From positions 124,001 to 188,000 of the forward strand of contig SVFD01000006.1 of NCBI GenBank assembly GCA_015057025.1: a stretch of DNA of 64,000 nucleotides, read 5' to 3'. Shown piece by piece: positions 9,759 to 19,201 of this stretch. A model generated the notes under the pieces. It searched no databases. It was given only the letters and a program-made list of their open reading frames with translations, and was not told where the DNA came from. The stretch comes from Lachnospiraceae bacterium. GTDB taxonomy: Bacteria; Bacillota; Clostridia; Lachnospirales; Lachnospiraceae. Position 1 is the stretch's first letter. Each line of letters begins with the position of its first letter. The position numbers and the translations under genes were made by a program.

Positions 9759-9800
9759 CTCCTTAGTTTTGTTTAAGGTCAGGATGGTTTCGAACTGACC
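9759..9800 (-). promoter_or_regulatory. preQ1-I riboswitch controlling queT
   Basis: On the minus strand a 6-bp stem (GGUCAG/CUGACC) encloses the loop UUCGAAACCAUC and is followed by UUAAACAAAACUAAGGAG. This is the H-type pseudoknot layout of preQ1 class I aptamers: a short stem, a C-containing loop, and an A-rich tail ending at the ribosome site. The AAGGAG at 9759-9764 is the queT ribosome site, so ligand-stabilised pseudoknot formation would block translation. Confidence 0.88.
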
Positions 9801-9852
9801 ATATTTTATCATTAGCATTACCGCTTGTGGATAATGTTATGAACAAATTGAT

Positions 9853-10338
9853 TTAATCAACGCATATATCATTTTCAGGTGTTGAATTTGAAGTATCTTT
9901 TCCACCGGTTCTGTCAGTGCAGGTTAAGGTGACAACTACAACACCACCTTCTGTGCGAACATTACAGTCATTGTTATCGCCATGGGCAGAGCGGATTTTA
10001 CTCATAATTTCACTAATTTCGAAACCAAAAGATGATTCTAAACTGGTTTTTAATACACAGGTTGAGTTTAAAAACTGGGCATTATCATTGATATTCATTC
10101 CGGTATCAGATTCCATTAATTCTAAATACGGATGGCTTGCTTCATCAGCTTGTACTTCGGCATCAACAATAGCCATTGCTACGCCGCTTCGAATTGTATC
10201 CGCCAACTGGGCATCGGAAGAAACATTTGTTTTTTCAATATAACGTATTAACTGAGGAGCCATAACACCTACAGCAATTGCCATAATAGCAACTACGACT
10301 ATGAGCTCGATTAAAGAGAAACCTTTGTCATTTTTCAT
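9853..10338 (-). CDS. prepilin-type N-terminal cleavage/methylation protein (type IV pilin-like)
   Basis: A type IV pilin-like protein of 161 residues. It has a class III signal: basic MKNDK, then G|FSLIELIVVVAIMAIAVGVM with the conserved glutamate at mature position +5, forming the hydrophobic assembly helix. The C-terminal domain contains three cysteines plus a short threonine/serine tail. No prepilin peptidase, ATPase or platform gene is adjacent, so this is an orphan pilin in the window. AAAGGA precedes the ATG. Confidence 0.87.
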   Translation of the reverse strand: MKNDKGFSLIELIVVVAIMAIAVGVMAPQLIRYIEKTNVSSDAQLADTIRSGVAMAIVDAEVQADEASHPYLELMESDTGMNINDNAQFLNSTCVLKTSLESSFGFEISEIMSKIRSAHGDNNDCNVRTEGGVVVVTLTCTDRTGGKDTSNSTPENDICVD

Positions 10339-10525
10339 AATTAGGTCCTTTCTGTTTGTTTAATGTCTGCTTTTCTTTTGTATTATAAAATTGTTATAAA
10401 ATTAACAAGATTTACAATTAAAAAGATATCACCGAAATTACAAAATAGCAAGTAAAAAACATGAATAGTAAATAAAATGGTATGAATACCAACAAATTAC
10501 CAGGTTTAAGGTTATTATATACAAA

Positions 10526-10555
10526 GCCCCGTCCTTATGTGCATAGGGGCGGGGC
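10526..10555 (-). terminator. intrinsic terminator after prs
   Basis: A GCCCCG/CGGGGC stem with a loop of mixed pairing, followed on the minus strand by TTTGTATAT. It lies 31 nt beyond the prs stop on the strand of that gene. Confidence 0.7.
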
Positions 10556-10585
10556 AGTATATTTGCAGATATATTATATTAGTTT

Positions 10586-11764
10586 TTATTTCTGACGTTC
10601 TTTTAAGAGATTTTGAATTCTTTCACTGGGATTCAATAAATCGCTAATGGAGCTGTCATGATTCAAAGTATCAATGATATAAGCGATATATTTACTCATA
10701 TCACAGTTGATATACCATTCTCGCTGTAAAAGTTCGGGAGTCTGGTAAACCAAGTTGGTTGTTAATACTCTATGAATTAAGCCTTCTTCATATGCCTTAT
10801 CAAATTTCTCCAAACCATTTGTAAAGAGACCGAAGGTTGTAGCAATGAAAATACGATTTGCTTTACGTGCTTTTAAAGCTGTAGCAACTTCAATTACACT
10901 TTCGCCGGAAGAAATCATGTCATCAAGAATGATTACATCTTTGCCTTCTACGCTGGTGCCGAGATATTCATGTGCAACAATAGGGTTTCTGCCGTCTACG
11001 ACACGTGTATAATCGCGTCTCTTGTAGAACATACCCATATCAAGACCCAGTACGTTGGACATATAGATTGCACGTGACATACCGCCTTCATCGGGGCTGA
11101 TAGTCATCATATGTTCTGCATCTAATTTGATGTCGGGAACATTATTGATAAGTCCCTTGATAAACTGGTAAGTCGGCTGAACGGTTTCAAATCCGTGAAG
11201 AGGAATTGCATTCTGTACTCTGGGATCATGAGCATCAAAAGTAATGATGTTGTCTACACCCATTGCTACCAGTTCCTGAAGAGCTAAAGCACAGTCTAAG
11301 GATTCACGAGAAGTTCTCTTATGCTGTCTGCTCTCATAAAGAAAAGGCATAATTACAGTGATTCGTCTTGCCTTACCGCCTACAGCTGCAATAATTCTCT
11401 TTAAATCCTGATAATGATCGTCGGGAGACATTCTGTTTTTATTTCCACAAAGTGAATATGTTAAGCTGTGGTTACAAACATCAACCATAATATAAAGGTC
11501 ATCACCACGAACAGATTCGTTGATTACACCTTTGGCTTCACCGGAACCGAAACGGGGCACCTTGGTATCAAGAATATAAGTATCTCTTTGATAACCTGCA
11601 AAAGCTAAGCTGTCCTTGTGTTCGCTTTCGCGCTCGGTTCTCCATTTTACAAGATACTGGTCAACTTTTTCACCGAGAGAACGGCAACTTTCTAAGGGAA
11701 TCAAACCTAAGGAACCTACGGGAATGGTTTCCAGATTACGTACTTCTTGTCTTTTTTCAGACAT
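10586..11764 (-). CDS. prs: ribose-phosphate pyrophosphokinase (long form)
   Basis: Makes PRPP from ribose 5-phosphate and ATP for purine, pyrimidine, His, Trp and NAD synthesis. At 392 residues it is longer than the usual 310-320, with an N-terminal extension and a divergent N-domain. Functional segments are still clear: FDAHDPRVQNAIP, the ISPDEGGMSRA metal loop, the KRRDYTRVV flexible loop, and the PRPP-binding loop VIILDDMISSGES. Start ATG with GAGGA upstream. It may be transcribed with the dnaD-dnaI genes upstream (10 nt gap). Confidence 0.9.
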   Translation of the reverse strand: MSEKRQEVRNLETIPVGSLGLIPLESCRSLGEKVDQYLVKWRTERESEHKDSLAFAGYQRDTYILDTKVPRFGSGEAKGVINESVRGDDLYIMVDVCNHSLTYSLCGNKNRMSPDDHYQDLKRIIAAVGGKARRITVIMPFLYESRQHKRTSRESLDCALALQELVAMGVDNIITFDAHDPRVQNAIPLHGFETVQPTYQFIKGLINNVPDIKLDAEHMMTISPDEGGMSRAIYMSNVLGLDMGMFYKRRDYTRVVDGRNPIVAHEYLGTSVEGKDVIILDDMISSGESVIEVATALKARKANRIFIATTFGLFTNGLEKFDKAYEEGLIHRVLTTNLVYQTPELLQREWYINCDMSKYIAYIIDTLNHDSSISDLLNPSERIQNLLKERQK

Positions 11765-11774
11765 GGGGAAATCC

Positions 11775-12746
11775 TCACTTTCTGTTTGTCATTCTTTTTT
11801 TGTATATTCTCACATCCTGACCGGATAATTTGCAGACATCATAGTTACTTATGATTCTGGAAAAAATTCTGTCTGAATACCGGTCGCGTAAATCCTCCAT
11901 AGGAAGATTGGTGGATATTACCGTTGATTTACGACGAAGATGTCGTTCGTTTAAGCAGGTAAAAAGCTGGGATACCACAAAACTATTGGTAAGCTCTGTA
12001 CCTAAATCATCTAAAACCAAAAGGTCACAGTTATAAATATCATCATAAGGATTCATGCCGGAATCCCGTCCGTTTTTACGGAAGGCATATTCTGATATTT
12101 TAGCAAATAAATCGCCGGCACTGAAGTAAATGACAGAGTGTCCTTTTTCAATTAAAGCATTGGCAATACAATTGGAAAGAAAACTTTTGCCGGTTCCTAC
12201 TGTACCATAAAATAAAAGGTTTTGATAGTCTAATTCGAAGTTTTCTACAAAATTCTTGGATTTTAGGACAGCATTCTGTAATCGTGTCAAATCCTCGCCA
12301 TGTTGATATTCTAATGAAACATCCTCAAAGGATTCGTTTAAAAGAACTTCACGGATGTTAGATTGTTCATACAGCATATCCAACATTGCCTGTTTAAAGC
12401 AATGGCATTTCTCGCCTTCAATAAAACCGGTATCCTTACAGTAGGAACACATATAAACAGGATCCAAGTAATTAACGGAATATCCGGCAGCGGTTAAAAT
12501 CAGTTTTTTCTGACGGTTTAAATCCTCAAGAATTTCTTTTAATTCATCCAAAGAATCACTTTCGCCTAAAAGATTTTTTTTGCCATGTTCCACGGAAAGT
12601 GTCGCAGTCAGTTCATCCAGATGCTTATAATCAGGGAGTTTGTTGTATATTTCCGCTGTTCGTTCTTCTAATAGCTTTCTGGTTTCAAGGCGGCGTCTGT
12701 TATAGCCTTGGATAATGGTATCATATTGTGCATTTGTCAGTGCCAC
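11775..12746 (-). CDS. dnaI: DnaC/DnaI-like helicase-loader ATPase
   Basis: AAA+ ATPase of 323 residues resembling DnaI/DnaC loaders that place the replicative helicase on DNA. Walker A is GTVGTGKS near residue 183 and Walker B is LLVLDDLGTE. A Cys motif (CSYCKDTGFIEGEKCHC, near residue 100) precedes the ATPase domain and probably binds zinc, as in DnaI's N-terminal domain. A helical N-terminus fits helicase binding. The start is GTG behind AAAGGAG. It is 12 nt downstream of dnaD, so two primosome genes form an operon. Confidence 0.87.
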   Translation of the reverse strand: MALTNAQYDTIIQGYNRRRLETRKLLEERTAEIYNKLPDYKHLDELTATLSVEHGKKNLLGESDSLDELKEILEDLNRQKKLILTAAGYSVNYLDPVYMCSYCKDTGFIEGEKCHCFKQAMLDMLYEQSNIREVLLNESFEDVSLEYQHGEDLTRLQNAVLKSKNFVENFELDYQNLLFYGTVGTGKSFLSNCIANALIEKGHSVIYFSAGDLFAKISEYAFRKNGRDSGMNPYDDIYNCDLLVLDDLGTELTNSFVVSQLFTCLNERHLRRKSTVISTNLPMEDLRDRYSDRIFSRIISNYDVCKLSGQDVRIYKKRMTNRK

Positions 12747-12758
12747 GTTATATCTCCT

Positions 12759-13826
12759 TTAATTGCTTAGAATATCACGTTCTAAGGCTTCAAAGTCATA
12801 ATCATGTTGAGGAAACTGGTTAAATTTGTTCTGGTTTGCTTTGGCATATGTATTGATATTATTGCTCTTTGATTTATTACGATATACTTTGTCCAGTTCC
12901 TTTACTTCGCGGACAGAATTAACATTTTGCTCTTTCCAATTGGAAAGGATGCGGTCAGCATATTCAAAACGATGAGTATCTACAGCCAATACGGTTCTTT
13001 CGCAACATTCAAAAATAACATCCATTGAAAAACCAAAGCTACCGGTCCACTTATTGATATAATCAACTTCTTTAGCAGTGGGAGCTCCATTTTTGCCCAA
13101 GGCTTTCATAACAGAATAAATAGTTTTGTCATACTTGCTTATACCGGCCTTGGCTTGTGCTACAGTATCAATCCCCTGCTCATACCATCCCATTGCAGTT
13201 TTCTCGATGTAGCGCATTTCTTTTTTGCCGCGTTCCAAACAATATTCCAAAAGGGTATCCAACATGTCCATGGAATAACCAAGTTCCAGGTGAATATAAA
13301 GAATACTCTTTAAATCGGAAGGACTTAAAGTTTTGCCGAGATATTGTTCTGCAATGCAAAGCATTTCACTGATTTCTTCCTTATCTTTGTATGTACGTAA
13401 TTGATCAGCAGAATAGGAAGGTTTCTCAGGAGCTGTGCGGATGGAAGATGAAGTATTTTCAGAAGAAGGCATGGGAACCATGGATACAATAGGAGCCAGT
13501 GGCTTAATTGCAGGTTCGCCATTGTTGTTTGCCAAGGGAGCCTGTAACCGAATTCCTGTTATATTCTTGCCTTCATCGTATTCCAAAGATAAAATTTTCA
13601 TGCGTTCCCAATATTGAAGAGAACGGATAACATCCTTTTCCGTATGATTAAATTTATCTGCCATATCTGAAATACTTACAGACATATTTGCCGAAAACAT
13701 TCGAATCAAATATAAATATATTTTCAATTGTGCGTCGTTAGCATCTTTCATATAAGAATCGATGAACACATTTGATACACCGGTAAAACCGCATGCATCA
13801 TCCTGATAGAGCATAATCCGATTCAT
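12759..13826 (-). CDS. dnaD: DnaD domain replication initiation protein
   Basis: A 355-residue protein with an N-terminal winged-helix-like segment (residues about 20-90) and a DnaD/DnaB-type helical domain in the middle and C-terminal half (KSILYIHLELGYSMDMLDTLLEYCLERGKK...). DnaD-family proteins act after DnaA at the origin and help recruit the helicase loader, encoded by the next gene. The region just upstream carries two tandem pairs of DnaA boxes. AAGGGGA precedes the ATG. Confidence 0.87.
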   Translation of the reverse strand: MNRIMLYQDDACGFTGVSNVFIDSYMKDANDAQLKIYLYLIRMFSANMSVSISDMADKFNHTEKDVIRSLQYWERMKILSLEYDEGKNITGIRLQAPLANNNGEPAIKPLAPIVSMVPMPSSENTSSSIRTAPEKPSYSADQLRTYKDKEEISEMLCIAEQYLGKTLSPSDLKSILYIHLELGYSMDMLDTLLEYCLERGKKEMRYIEKTAMGWYEQGIDTVAQAKAGISKYDKTIYSVMKALGKNGAPTAKEVDYINKWTGSFGFSMDVIFECCERTVLAVDTHRFEYADRILSNWKEQNVNSVREVKELDKVYRNKSKSNNINTYAKANQNKFNQFPQHDYDFEALERDILSN

Positions 13827-13972
13827 TCTATAATCCCCTTACACTTTGGGCAAGGAAAACATCTTTGTCCCAAATATAATTTTCAAAGCAAGAGTGATTA
13901 TAACACAGAAGTTTTAAAAAAGAAATAGGCAAAATTGCCGTAAAGCCTTGATTTTACTGGGGTTGCAGAACT

Positions 13973-14134
13973 TGTGGATAATGTGGATAACTAATAAAAA
14001 CAGGTACACATAATTTCTAAAAAAGTCAAAAAGTCGTAAAAAACCGCGCTTGTGAAAATAGTTATGTAAACATAAAATATCCACAGACCTTGTGGAAGAA
14101 AAATCTTCCAAAAATCTGTGGATAATGTGGATAA
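13973..14134 (-). promoter_or_regulatory. tandem DnaA-box cluster upstream of dnaD
   Basis: The DnaA 9-mer TTATCCACA occurs four times without mismatch on the minus strand, in two directly abutting pairs: 13973-13981 with 13982-13990, and 14117-14125 with 14126-14134. A one-mismatch copy, ATATCCACA, lies in the opposite orientation at 14077-14085, next to a CCACA/TGTGG dyad (14081-14095). The cluster fills the 309-nt gap between murC and dnaD. It could be a DnaA-controlled promoter or a DnaA titration site; no dnaA or dnaN is nearby to support oriC. Confidence 0.7.
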
Positions 14135-14135
14135 G

Positions 14136-15515
14136 TTAGTTGCCAAGGAGGTTTTCTCCGATTTTTACTACGTCTCCGGCTCCCATAGTTATCAACAGGT
14201 CCCCGGGGATACAATTTTCTAATAAAAAATTTTCTATTTCATCAAAAGTGGGAAAATATTTGCAATCTCCCCCTAATTTAAGGATTTCCTTTTGCAAATC
14301 TTTAGAACTGATACCTAAAGTGTTTGTCTCCCTTGCAGCATAAATATCGGCCAGAATTACATGCTCCGCTTTAGAAAGTGCTTCCGCAAATTCGTGTAGG
14401 AATGCCTTGGTTCTGGTGTATGTATGAGGCTGGAAAACACACCACAAATGTTGGTGAGGATAATTTTGGGCAGCCTCTAAGGTCGCTGAAATTTCTGTGG
14501 GATGGTGTGCGTAATCATCAATAATATTGACTCCGCCCAAGCTTCCTTTAAATTCAAACCGTCTGTCAGTGCCGGTGAAGGACTGAAGGCCTCTTGCGGC
14601 GGTTTCCAAAGGAATATTTAAGAAGTCTGCCATGGCAAGAGCAGCCAGGGCGTTACATACATTATGTTTTCCGACAACTTCCAATATAATATCCTGCGTT
14701 TTCTTATCGGGAGTGTGGAACACAAAATGATAATTGCCGTGGTCGTCAATTTTCAAATCGGAAGCGTAATAGTCGCTTTCCGGGGTGAAACCGAAGGTTT
14801 TAACAGGACATTCTAAATTTGCAGTAATCACATCCCGGCCTTCAATGTCGTAATTTATCAATAAAACTCCGTCTTTAGGGATAAGTTGTGCAAATTTATG
14901 GAAAGATTCACGGATTTCATGAATATCTTTAAAAAAGTCCATATGATCTTCTTCCACATTTAAGATAATGCCGATCTTGGGAAAGAAGTTTAAAAAGCTG
15001 TTGGTGTATTCGCAGGCTTCTGTTAAAAAAACGTCCGAGCCGCCTACACGGATATTGCCATTGATGCTCTTTAAAATACCGCCGATGGACAGGGTAGGAT
15101 CTAAATTGGCAGCCATAAGAATTTCCGAAGCCATGGATGAGGTAGTGGTTTTGCCATGAGTTCCGCTGACTGCAACGGCATTTTTGTAATTACGCATCAT
15201 CTGTCCCAAAAGACATGCTCTTGACATCATGGGAAGGGATAATTCCACGCAACGGGCAAATTCCGGATTGTCTTCATGAATCGCTGCGGTATAAACTACC
15301 AAATCGATATTCTCAGAGATGTTGGAAGCTCGCTGGCCGATAAAAATTTCAGCTCCTGCATTACTTAATTCATCCGTCAACGGAGATTTCAGATTGTCTG
15401 AGCCGGAAACTTTAAAGCCTCTGGATAAAAGCACTTGCGCAAGACCGCTCATGCTGATGCCGCCAATGCCGATAAAATGTACATGTATGGGAGTGTTAAA
15501 ATCTATTTCATACAT
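14136..15515 (-). CDS. murC: UDP-N-acetylmuramate--L-alanine ligase
   Basis: Adds L-alanine to UDP-N-acetylmuramic acid, the first amino-acid step of the cytoplasmic peptidoglycan precursor. The Rossmann start HFIGIGGISMSGLA, the ATP loop GTHGKTTT near residue 119, and the C-terminal FQPHTYTRT are all Mur-ligase signatures. Length is 459 residues, as expected. AGAGGAAAA is the ribosome site. It is on the same strand as dnaD but separated by the DnaA-box gap. Confidence 0.95.
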   Translation of the reverse strand: MYEIDFNTPIHVHFIGIGGISMSGLAQVLLSRGFKVSGSDNLKSPLTDELSNAGAEIFIGQRASNISENIDLVVYTAAIHEDNPEFARCVELSLPMMSRACLLGQMMRNYKNAVAVSGTHGKTTTSSMASEILMAANLDPTLSIGGILKSINGNIRVGGSDVFLTEACEYTNSFLNFFPKIGIILNVEEDHMDFFKDIHEIRESFHKFAQLIPKDGVLLINYDIEGRDVITANLECPVKTFGFTPESDYYASDLKIDDHGNYHFVFHTPDKKTQDIILEVVGKHNVCNALAALAMADFLNIPLETAARGLQSFTGTDRRFEFKGSLGGVNIIDDYAHHPTEISATLEAAQNYPHQHLWCVFQPHTYTRTKAFLHEFAEALSKAEHVILADIYAARETNTLGISSKDLQKEILKLGGDCKYFPTFDEIENFLLENCIPGDLLITMGAGDVVKIGENLLGN

Positions 15516-15737
15516 AAGATTTTCCTCTTTTATTAGTATTGTTATTCTTTATAATACACTCCCTACGACAAAAAACCAAGAGCGTTTTGTTGGTTTTTGT
15601 GAAAAGTGAAAAAAGAAAATATCACTAAAAAAACCAAAAATTGACAAAATATACAAAAATTATTTACATTTTCTGTAAGATTTATAAAAAATATACAGAA
15701 AAAAACGCAAAAATAGAGAATTATTTCGTGCAAATGG

Positions 15738-15766
15738 TTCACTTTTATTTTTTCGCGTGTTATAAT
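15738..15766 (+). promoter_or_regulatory. probable sigma-A promoter of glgCD
   Basis: TTCACT (15738-15743), a 17-nt spacer and TATAAT (15761-15766). The 365-nt gap 15516-15880 between divergent murC and glgC is otherwise AT-rich with no other confident signal. Confidence 0.6.
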
Positions 15767-15880
15767 GTTGTAAGTGTATGCGGGGATTACATAGGAGGAG
15801 AGCAAACAATTGGGGGTTTTCTTTCCTTGTTATAAAATTTCAGTGCAGAAATGACACAAATACAGCTAAGGGGTGAAGAC

Positions 15881-17152
15881 ATGATCAAGAAAGAAATGAT
15901 TGCAATGTTACTTGCAGGTGGTCAGGGCAGCCGTCTTGGAATTCTGACATCCAAAGTAGCAAAACCGGCAGTGGCTTTTGGTGGAAAGTATCGTATTATC
16001 GACTTTCCTTTAAGTAACTGCATTAATTCAGGCGTTGACACGGTAGGTGTATTGACACAGTATCAGCCGCTTCGTCTGAACACACATATCGGTATCGGTA
16101 TTCCCTGGGATTTGGATCGTAACATCGGTGGTGTAACCGTATTACCTCCTTATGAGAAGAGTACCAACAGCGAGTGGTACACGGGTACTGCAAACGCGAT
16201 TTATCAGAATATTGATTATATGGACAGCTTCAATCCGGAATATGTTCTGATTTTATCAGGTGACCATATTTATAAAATGGATTATGAAGTAATGCTTGAT
16301 TTCCATAAGCAGAACGGCGCAGAAGTTACTTTGGCAGCTATGCCTGTACCTTTGGAAGAAGCTAAGAGATTCGGTATTGTTATTACCGATGAAAACCGTA
16401 AGATTGTTGACTTTGAAGAAAAGCCTGAGAATCCCAGAAGTAATCTCGCTTCTATGGGTATCTATATCTTTAACTGGAAAACTTTGAAGGCTGCTCTTCT
16501 TGCCAAGGCTGACCAGCCGAATCTTGACTTTGGTAAGCATATTATTCCGTACTGCCATGAAAATGGTGCTCCGTTGTACGCATATGAATATAACGGATAC
16601 TGGAAGGATGTAGGAACGTTACATTCATACTGGGAAGCAAATATGGAGCTTATTGATATTGTTCCTGTATTCAACTTGTATGAAGATTATTGGAAGATTT
16701 ACACCAAGAGTGATAAGTTACCGCCTCAGTACATGTCTGCTGACAGTGTAGTAGAGAAGTGTCTGATTGGAGAAGGTTCCGTTATTTGCGGTAAAGTTTA
16801 CAATTCCATTATTGGTTGTGGGGTAACCATTGAAGAAGGTACGGTGGTTCGTGATTCTATTATCATGAACGATACTACCATCGGAAAGAATTGTGAAATC
16901 AACAAAGCGATTATAGCTGAAAACGTTAACATTGGTAACGATGTAAAATTAGGTGTTGGCGAAGAGGCAGAAAATGATACAGCACCTCATATTTATAATC
17001 ACGGCCTTGTAACCATTGGTGAAAAGACAGTGGTGCCTAACGGTGTATCTGTAGGTAAGAACTCAGTAGTATCCGGAAATACTACAGTAGAAGATTATCC
17101 TGATATGTACCTTGGCAGTGGAAAAACTTTGATTAAGGCAGGTGACGAATAA
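15881..17152 (+). CDS. glgC: glucose-1-phosphate adenylyltransferase, catalytic subunit
   Basis: Makes ADP-glucose from ATP and glucose 1-phosphate, the committed step of bacterial glycogen synthesis. The nucleotidyltransferase loop [11 protein letters not shown] opens the protein, GDHIYKMDY holds a metal-binding aspartate, and FEEKP is the sugar-phosphate site. A left-handed beta-helix of hexapeptide repeats follows. ATG 15881 sits behind AAGGGGTGA; an in-frame ATG at 15851 lacks a ribosome site. glgD follows with 1-nt stop/start overlap, so translation is coupled. Confidence 0.95.
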   Translation: MIKKEMIAMLLAGGQGSRLGILTSKVAKPAVAFGGKYRIIDFPLSNCINSGVDTVGVLTQYQPLRLNTHIGIGIPWDLDRNIGGVTVLPPYEKSTNSEWYTGTANAIYQNIDYMDSFNPEYVLILSGDHIYKMDYEVMLDFHKQNGAEVTLAAMPVPLEEAKRFGIVITDENRKIVDFEEKPENPRSNLASMGIYIFNWKTLKAALLAKADQPNLDFGKHIIPYCHENGAPLYAYEYNGYWKDVGTLHSYWEANMELIDIVPVFNLYEDYWKIYTKSDKLPPQYMSADSVVEKCLIGEGSVICGKVYNSIIGCGVTIEEGTVVRDSIIMNDTTIGKNCEINKAIIAENVNIGNDVKLGVGEEAENDTAPHIYNHGLVTIGEKTVVPNGVSVGKNSVVSGNTTVEDYPDMYLGSGKTLIKAGDE

Positions 17153-18270
17153 TGAGAGCGATTGGAATTATTTTGGCCGGCGGCCATAACCACAGAATGC
17201 GTGAATTGTCTCAAAAAAGAGCCATTTCCGCTATGCCCGTAGCAGGCAGTTACAGAAGTATCGACTTTGCATTAAGCAATATGTCAAATTCTCACATTCA
17301 GCGTGTTGCAGTTTTAACACAGTATAATGCCCGCAGTTTGAATGAACATTTAAGTTCCTCTAAGTGGTGGGACTTTGGACGTAAGCAGGGGGGGCTGTAT
17401 GTATTTACACCTGTTGTGACAGCTGATAACAGCAATTGGTATCGTGGTACTGCAGATGCGATTTATCAGAACCTTGATTTCTTAAAGAACAGCCATGAAC
17501 CTTACGTAGTAATCGCTTCCGGTGACTGCGTATATAAGATGGACTATAATAAGGTTTTGGAATACCATATTGATAAAAAAGCTGATATTACTGTAGTATG
17601 CAAGGACATGCCGGAGGGTATGAATGTTGACAGATACGGTGTTATTAAGATGAACGAAGAAAGCCGTATTGAAGAATTTGAAGAGAAGCCCATGGTGGCT
17701 AAGACCAACACGGTTTCCTGCGGTATCTACGTAATCAGAAGAAGACTTTTAATCGAGTTGATTGAGAAGTCTGCTGAAGAAGGAAGACATGACTTGGTAG
17801 CAGATATTTTAATCCGTTACAAAGGTATGAAGAGAATCTTCGGTTATAAGATGAAGGATTACTGGAGAAACATTGCGTCAGTAGAAGACTACTATGAGAC
17901 TAACATGGATTTCTTGAAAACAGACGTAAGAAATTACTTCTTCCGTGAATATCCTGCTGTATATTCAAAGGTAGACGACTTAGCGCCTGCTAAGTATAAT
18001 GTGGGTTCAGATGTTAAGAACAGTCTTGTATCCAGCGGTAGTATTATTAATGGTAAGGTTGAAAACTCCATTATCTTTAAGAAGGTATTTGTAGGTAATA
18101 ACTGTACCATTAAGAATTCCATTATTTTAAATGATGTTTATATCGGTGATAATACTCATATTGAAAACTGCATTGTAGAGAGTCGTGATACTATTCGTGC
18201 AAATTCTTACTATGTAGGTGAAGGTGAGATTAAGGTCCTGATAGAGAAGAACGAAAGATACGATGTATAG
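17152..18270 (+). CDS. glgD: GlgD, regulatory subunit of ADP-glucose pyrophosphorylase
   Basis: A GlgC paralog of 372 residues that in Firmicutes forms a mixed complex with GlgC and raises its activity. It keeps the overall fold (LAGGHNHRMRELS, SGDCVYKMDY, FEEKP), but the first glycine loop departs from the catalytic GGxGxR form, as in other GlgD proteins that have little activity alone. The C-terminal hexapeptide helix is shorter than in GlgC. glgA and glgB are not in the window. Confidence 0.92.
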   Translation: MRAIGIILAGGHNHRMRELSQKRAISAMPVAGSYRSIDFALSNMSNSHIQRVAVLTQYNARSLNEHLSSSKWWDFGRKQGGLYVFTPVVTADNSNWYRGTADAIYQNLDFLKNSHEPYVVIASGDCVYKMDYNKVLEYHIDKKADITVVCKDMPEGMNVDRYGVIKMNEESRIEEFEEKPMVAKTNTVSCGIYVIRRRLLIELIEKSAEEGRHDLVADILIRYKGMKRIFGYKMKDYWRNIASVEDYYETNMDFLKTDVRNYFFREYPAVYSKVDDLAPAKYNVGSDVKNSLVSSGSIINGKVENSIIFKKVFVGNNCTIKNSIILNDVYIGDNTHIENCIVESRDTIRANSYYVGEGEIKVLIEKNERYDV

Positions 18271-18328
18271 TAACTGATTGTTTTGTGTTAGGGAACAACC
18301 ATTGTCCTTTGGGGGAAGGAGGGTTAAC

Positions 18329-18607
18329 GTGACCATTACAGATGTTCGCGTACGGAAGATTCCGAATGATGGCAAAATGAAAGCTGTTGCATCGATAACG
18401 TTGGATCAGGAATTCGTGATTCATGATATCAAAATCATCGAAGGTGACAAAGGGTTATTTATAGCAATGCCAAGCAGAAAAACTGCGGAAAATGAATTCC
18501 GTGATATTGCACATCCTATAAAACCGGAAATTCGGGAATACATTCAAGAAACAATTTTAAGAGAGTACAAAGAGTATATCGGGAAAGATAGGGAATCTGC
18601 TTCATAG
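18329..18607 (+). CDS. spoVG: septation/sporulation regulator SpoVG
   Basis: A small DNA- and RNA-binding protein of 92 residues, conserved in Firmicutes, affecting sporulation and many regulons. The N-terminal strand [10 protein letters not shown] and the IAMPSRKT and DIAHPI segments are near-invariant SpoVG features. The start is GTG at 18329 behind GGAAGGAGG, a strong ribosome site. A GC-rich terminator follows directly. Confidence 0.95.
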   Translation: MTITDVRVRKIPNDGKMKAVASITLDQEFVIHDIKIIEGDKGLFIAMPSRKTAENEFRDIAHPIKPEIREYIQETILREYKEYIGKDRESAS

Positions 18608-18622
18608 AAGGAATTACAATCA

Positions 18623-18647
18623 GGGGTGCCGACCGGCGCCCCTTTTT
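18623..18647 (+). terminator. intrinsic terminator after spoVG
   Basis: GGGGTGCC, loop GACC, GGCGCCCC (8 bp with one G-U pair), then TTTTT. It lies 15 nt after the spoVG stop. Confidence 0.9.
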
Positions 18648-18682
18648 ATATGCAAAATTTTTCTGTTCTCTTCTATAGTTAT

Positions 18683-18982
18683 TTAGCCGGTAACCGAAGG
18701 CAGATTCCCCAAGTTATTTTCTTCCGTACCGTCAGGCAGGGATTTAAGATATTCTGAATCTTTACGATGAGCAACACCCACACCTTTGATATCACCGGCT
18801 TTTGCCATGGCGACTCCTTTTTCTTTCGATACAGTGGCCCCGTCGGATAAGCGGTAACCGGTTATACGGCCACCGGATTTTACAAGGCCGATAATTTCTT
18901 TGGCATCTGCTTTAGGGGTAGGTACATCATCTAAGGCAGCATATGCAAGTTCTGCGCCTAATTCTTTTCTGTCTTTGTTCAT
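18683..18982 (-). CDS. DUF3892 domain protein
   Basis: A 99-residue protein matching the DUF3892 pattern: GLVKSGGRITGYRLSDGATVSKE, then a glycine-rich GDIKGVGVA step, and a C-terminal YLKSLPDGTEENNLGNLP. No function is known for the family. AGGAGG lies upstream of the ATG. It is a single minus-strand gene between spoVG and murI. Confidence 0.75.
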   Translation of the reverse strand: MNKDRKELGAELAYAALDDVPTPKADAKEIIGLVKSGGRITGYRLSDGATVSKEKGVAMAKAGDIKGVGVAHRKDSEYLKSLPDGTEENNLGNLPSVTG

Positions 18983-19201
18983 ATTAACCTCCGTGATATT
19001 ATATAAATGAGTAAATTTACATTAAAATATAATTATAGTATCTGAAAAAAAACGGATAATATGCGATAGGGTTTTTGTAATATTTTCTTTTCGAAATTAT
19101 GCGGATGTGATAACATGGAAAGTAGTATAAAATGAATGTAATAAAAATTTATTAAAGAAAGCAAATAACAAAATAAGAAAACGGGGAATGAGACCTTAGA
19201 T

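Noticed and set aside
13827-14135. Possible chromosomal origin because of the DnaA boxes
   Set aside because: No dnaA, dnaN or clear unwinding element is nearby; a DnaA-regulated or titration site is more likely. Lone boxes at 9826 and 24533 show the 9-mer also occurs singly.
15563-15835. Short reading frames on both strands in the murC-glgC gap
   Set aside because: AT-rich, low-complexity frames with no usable ribosome site; the region carries the glgC promoter.
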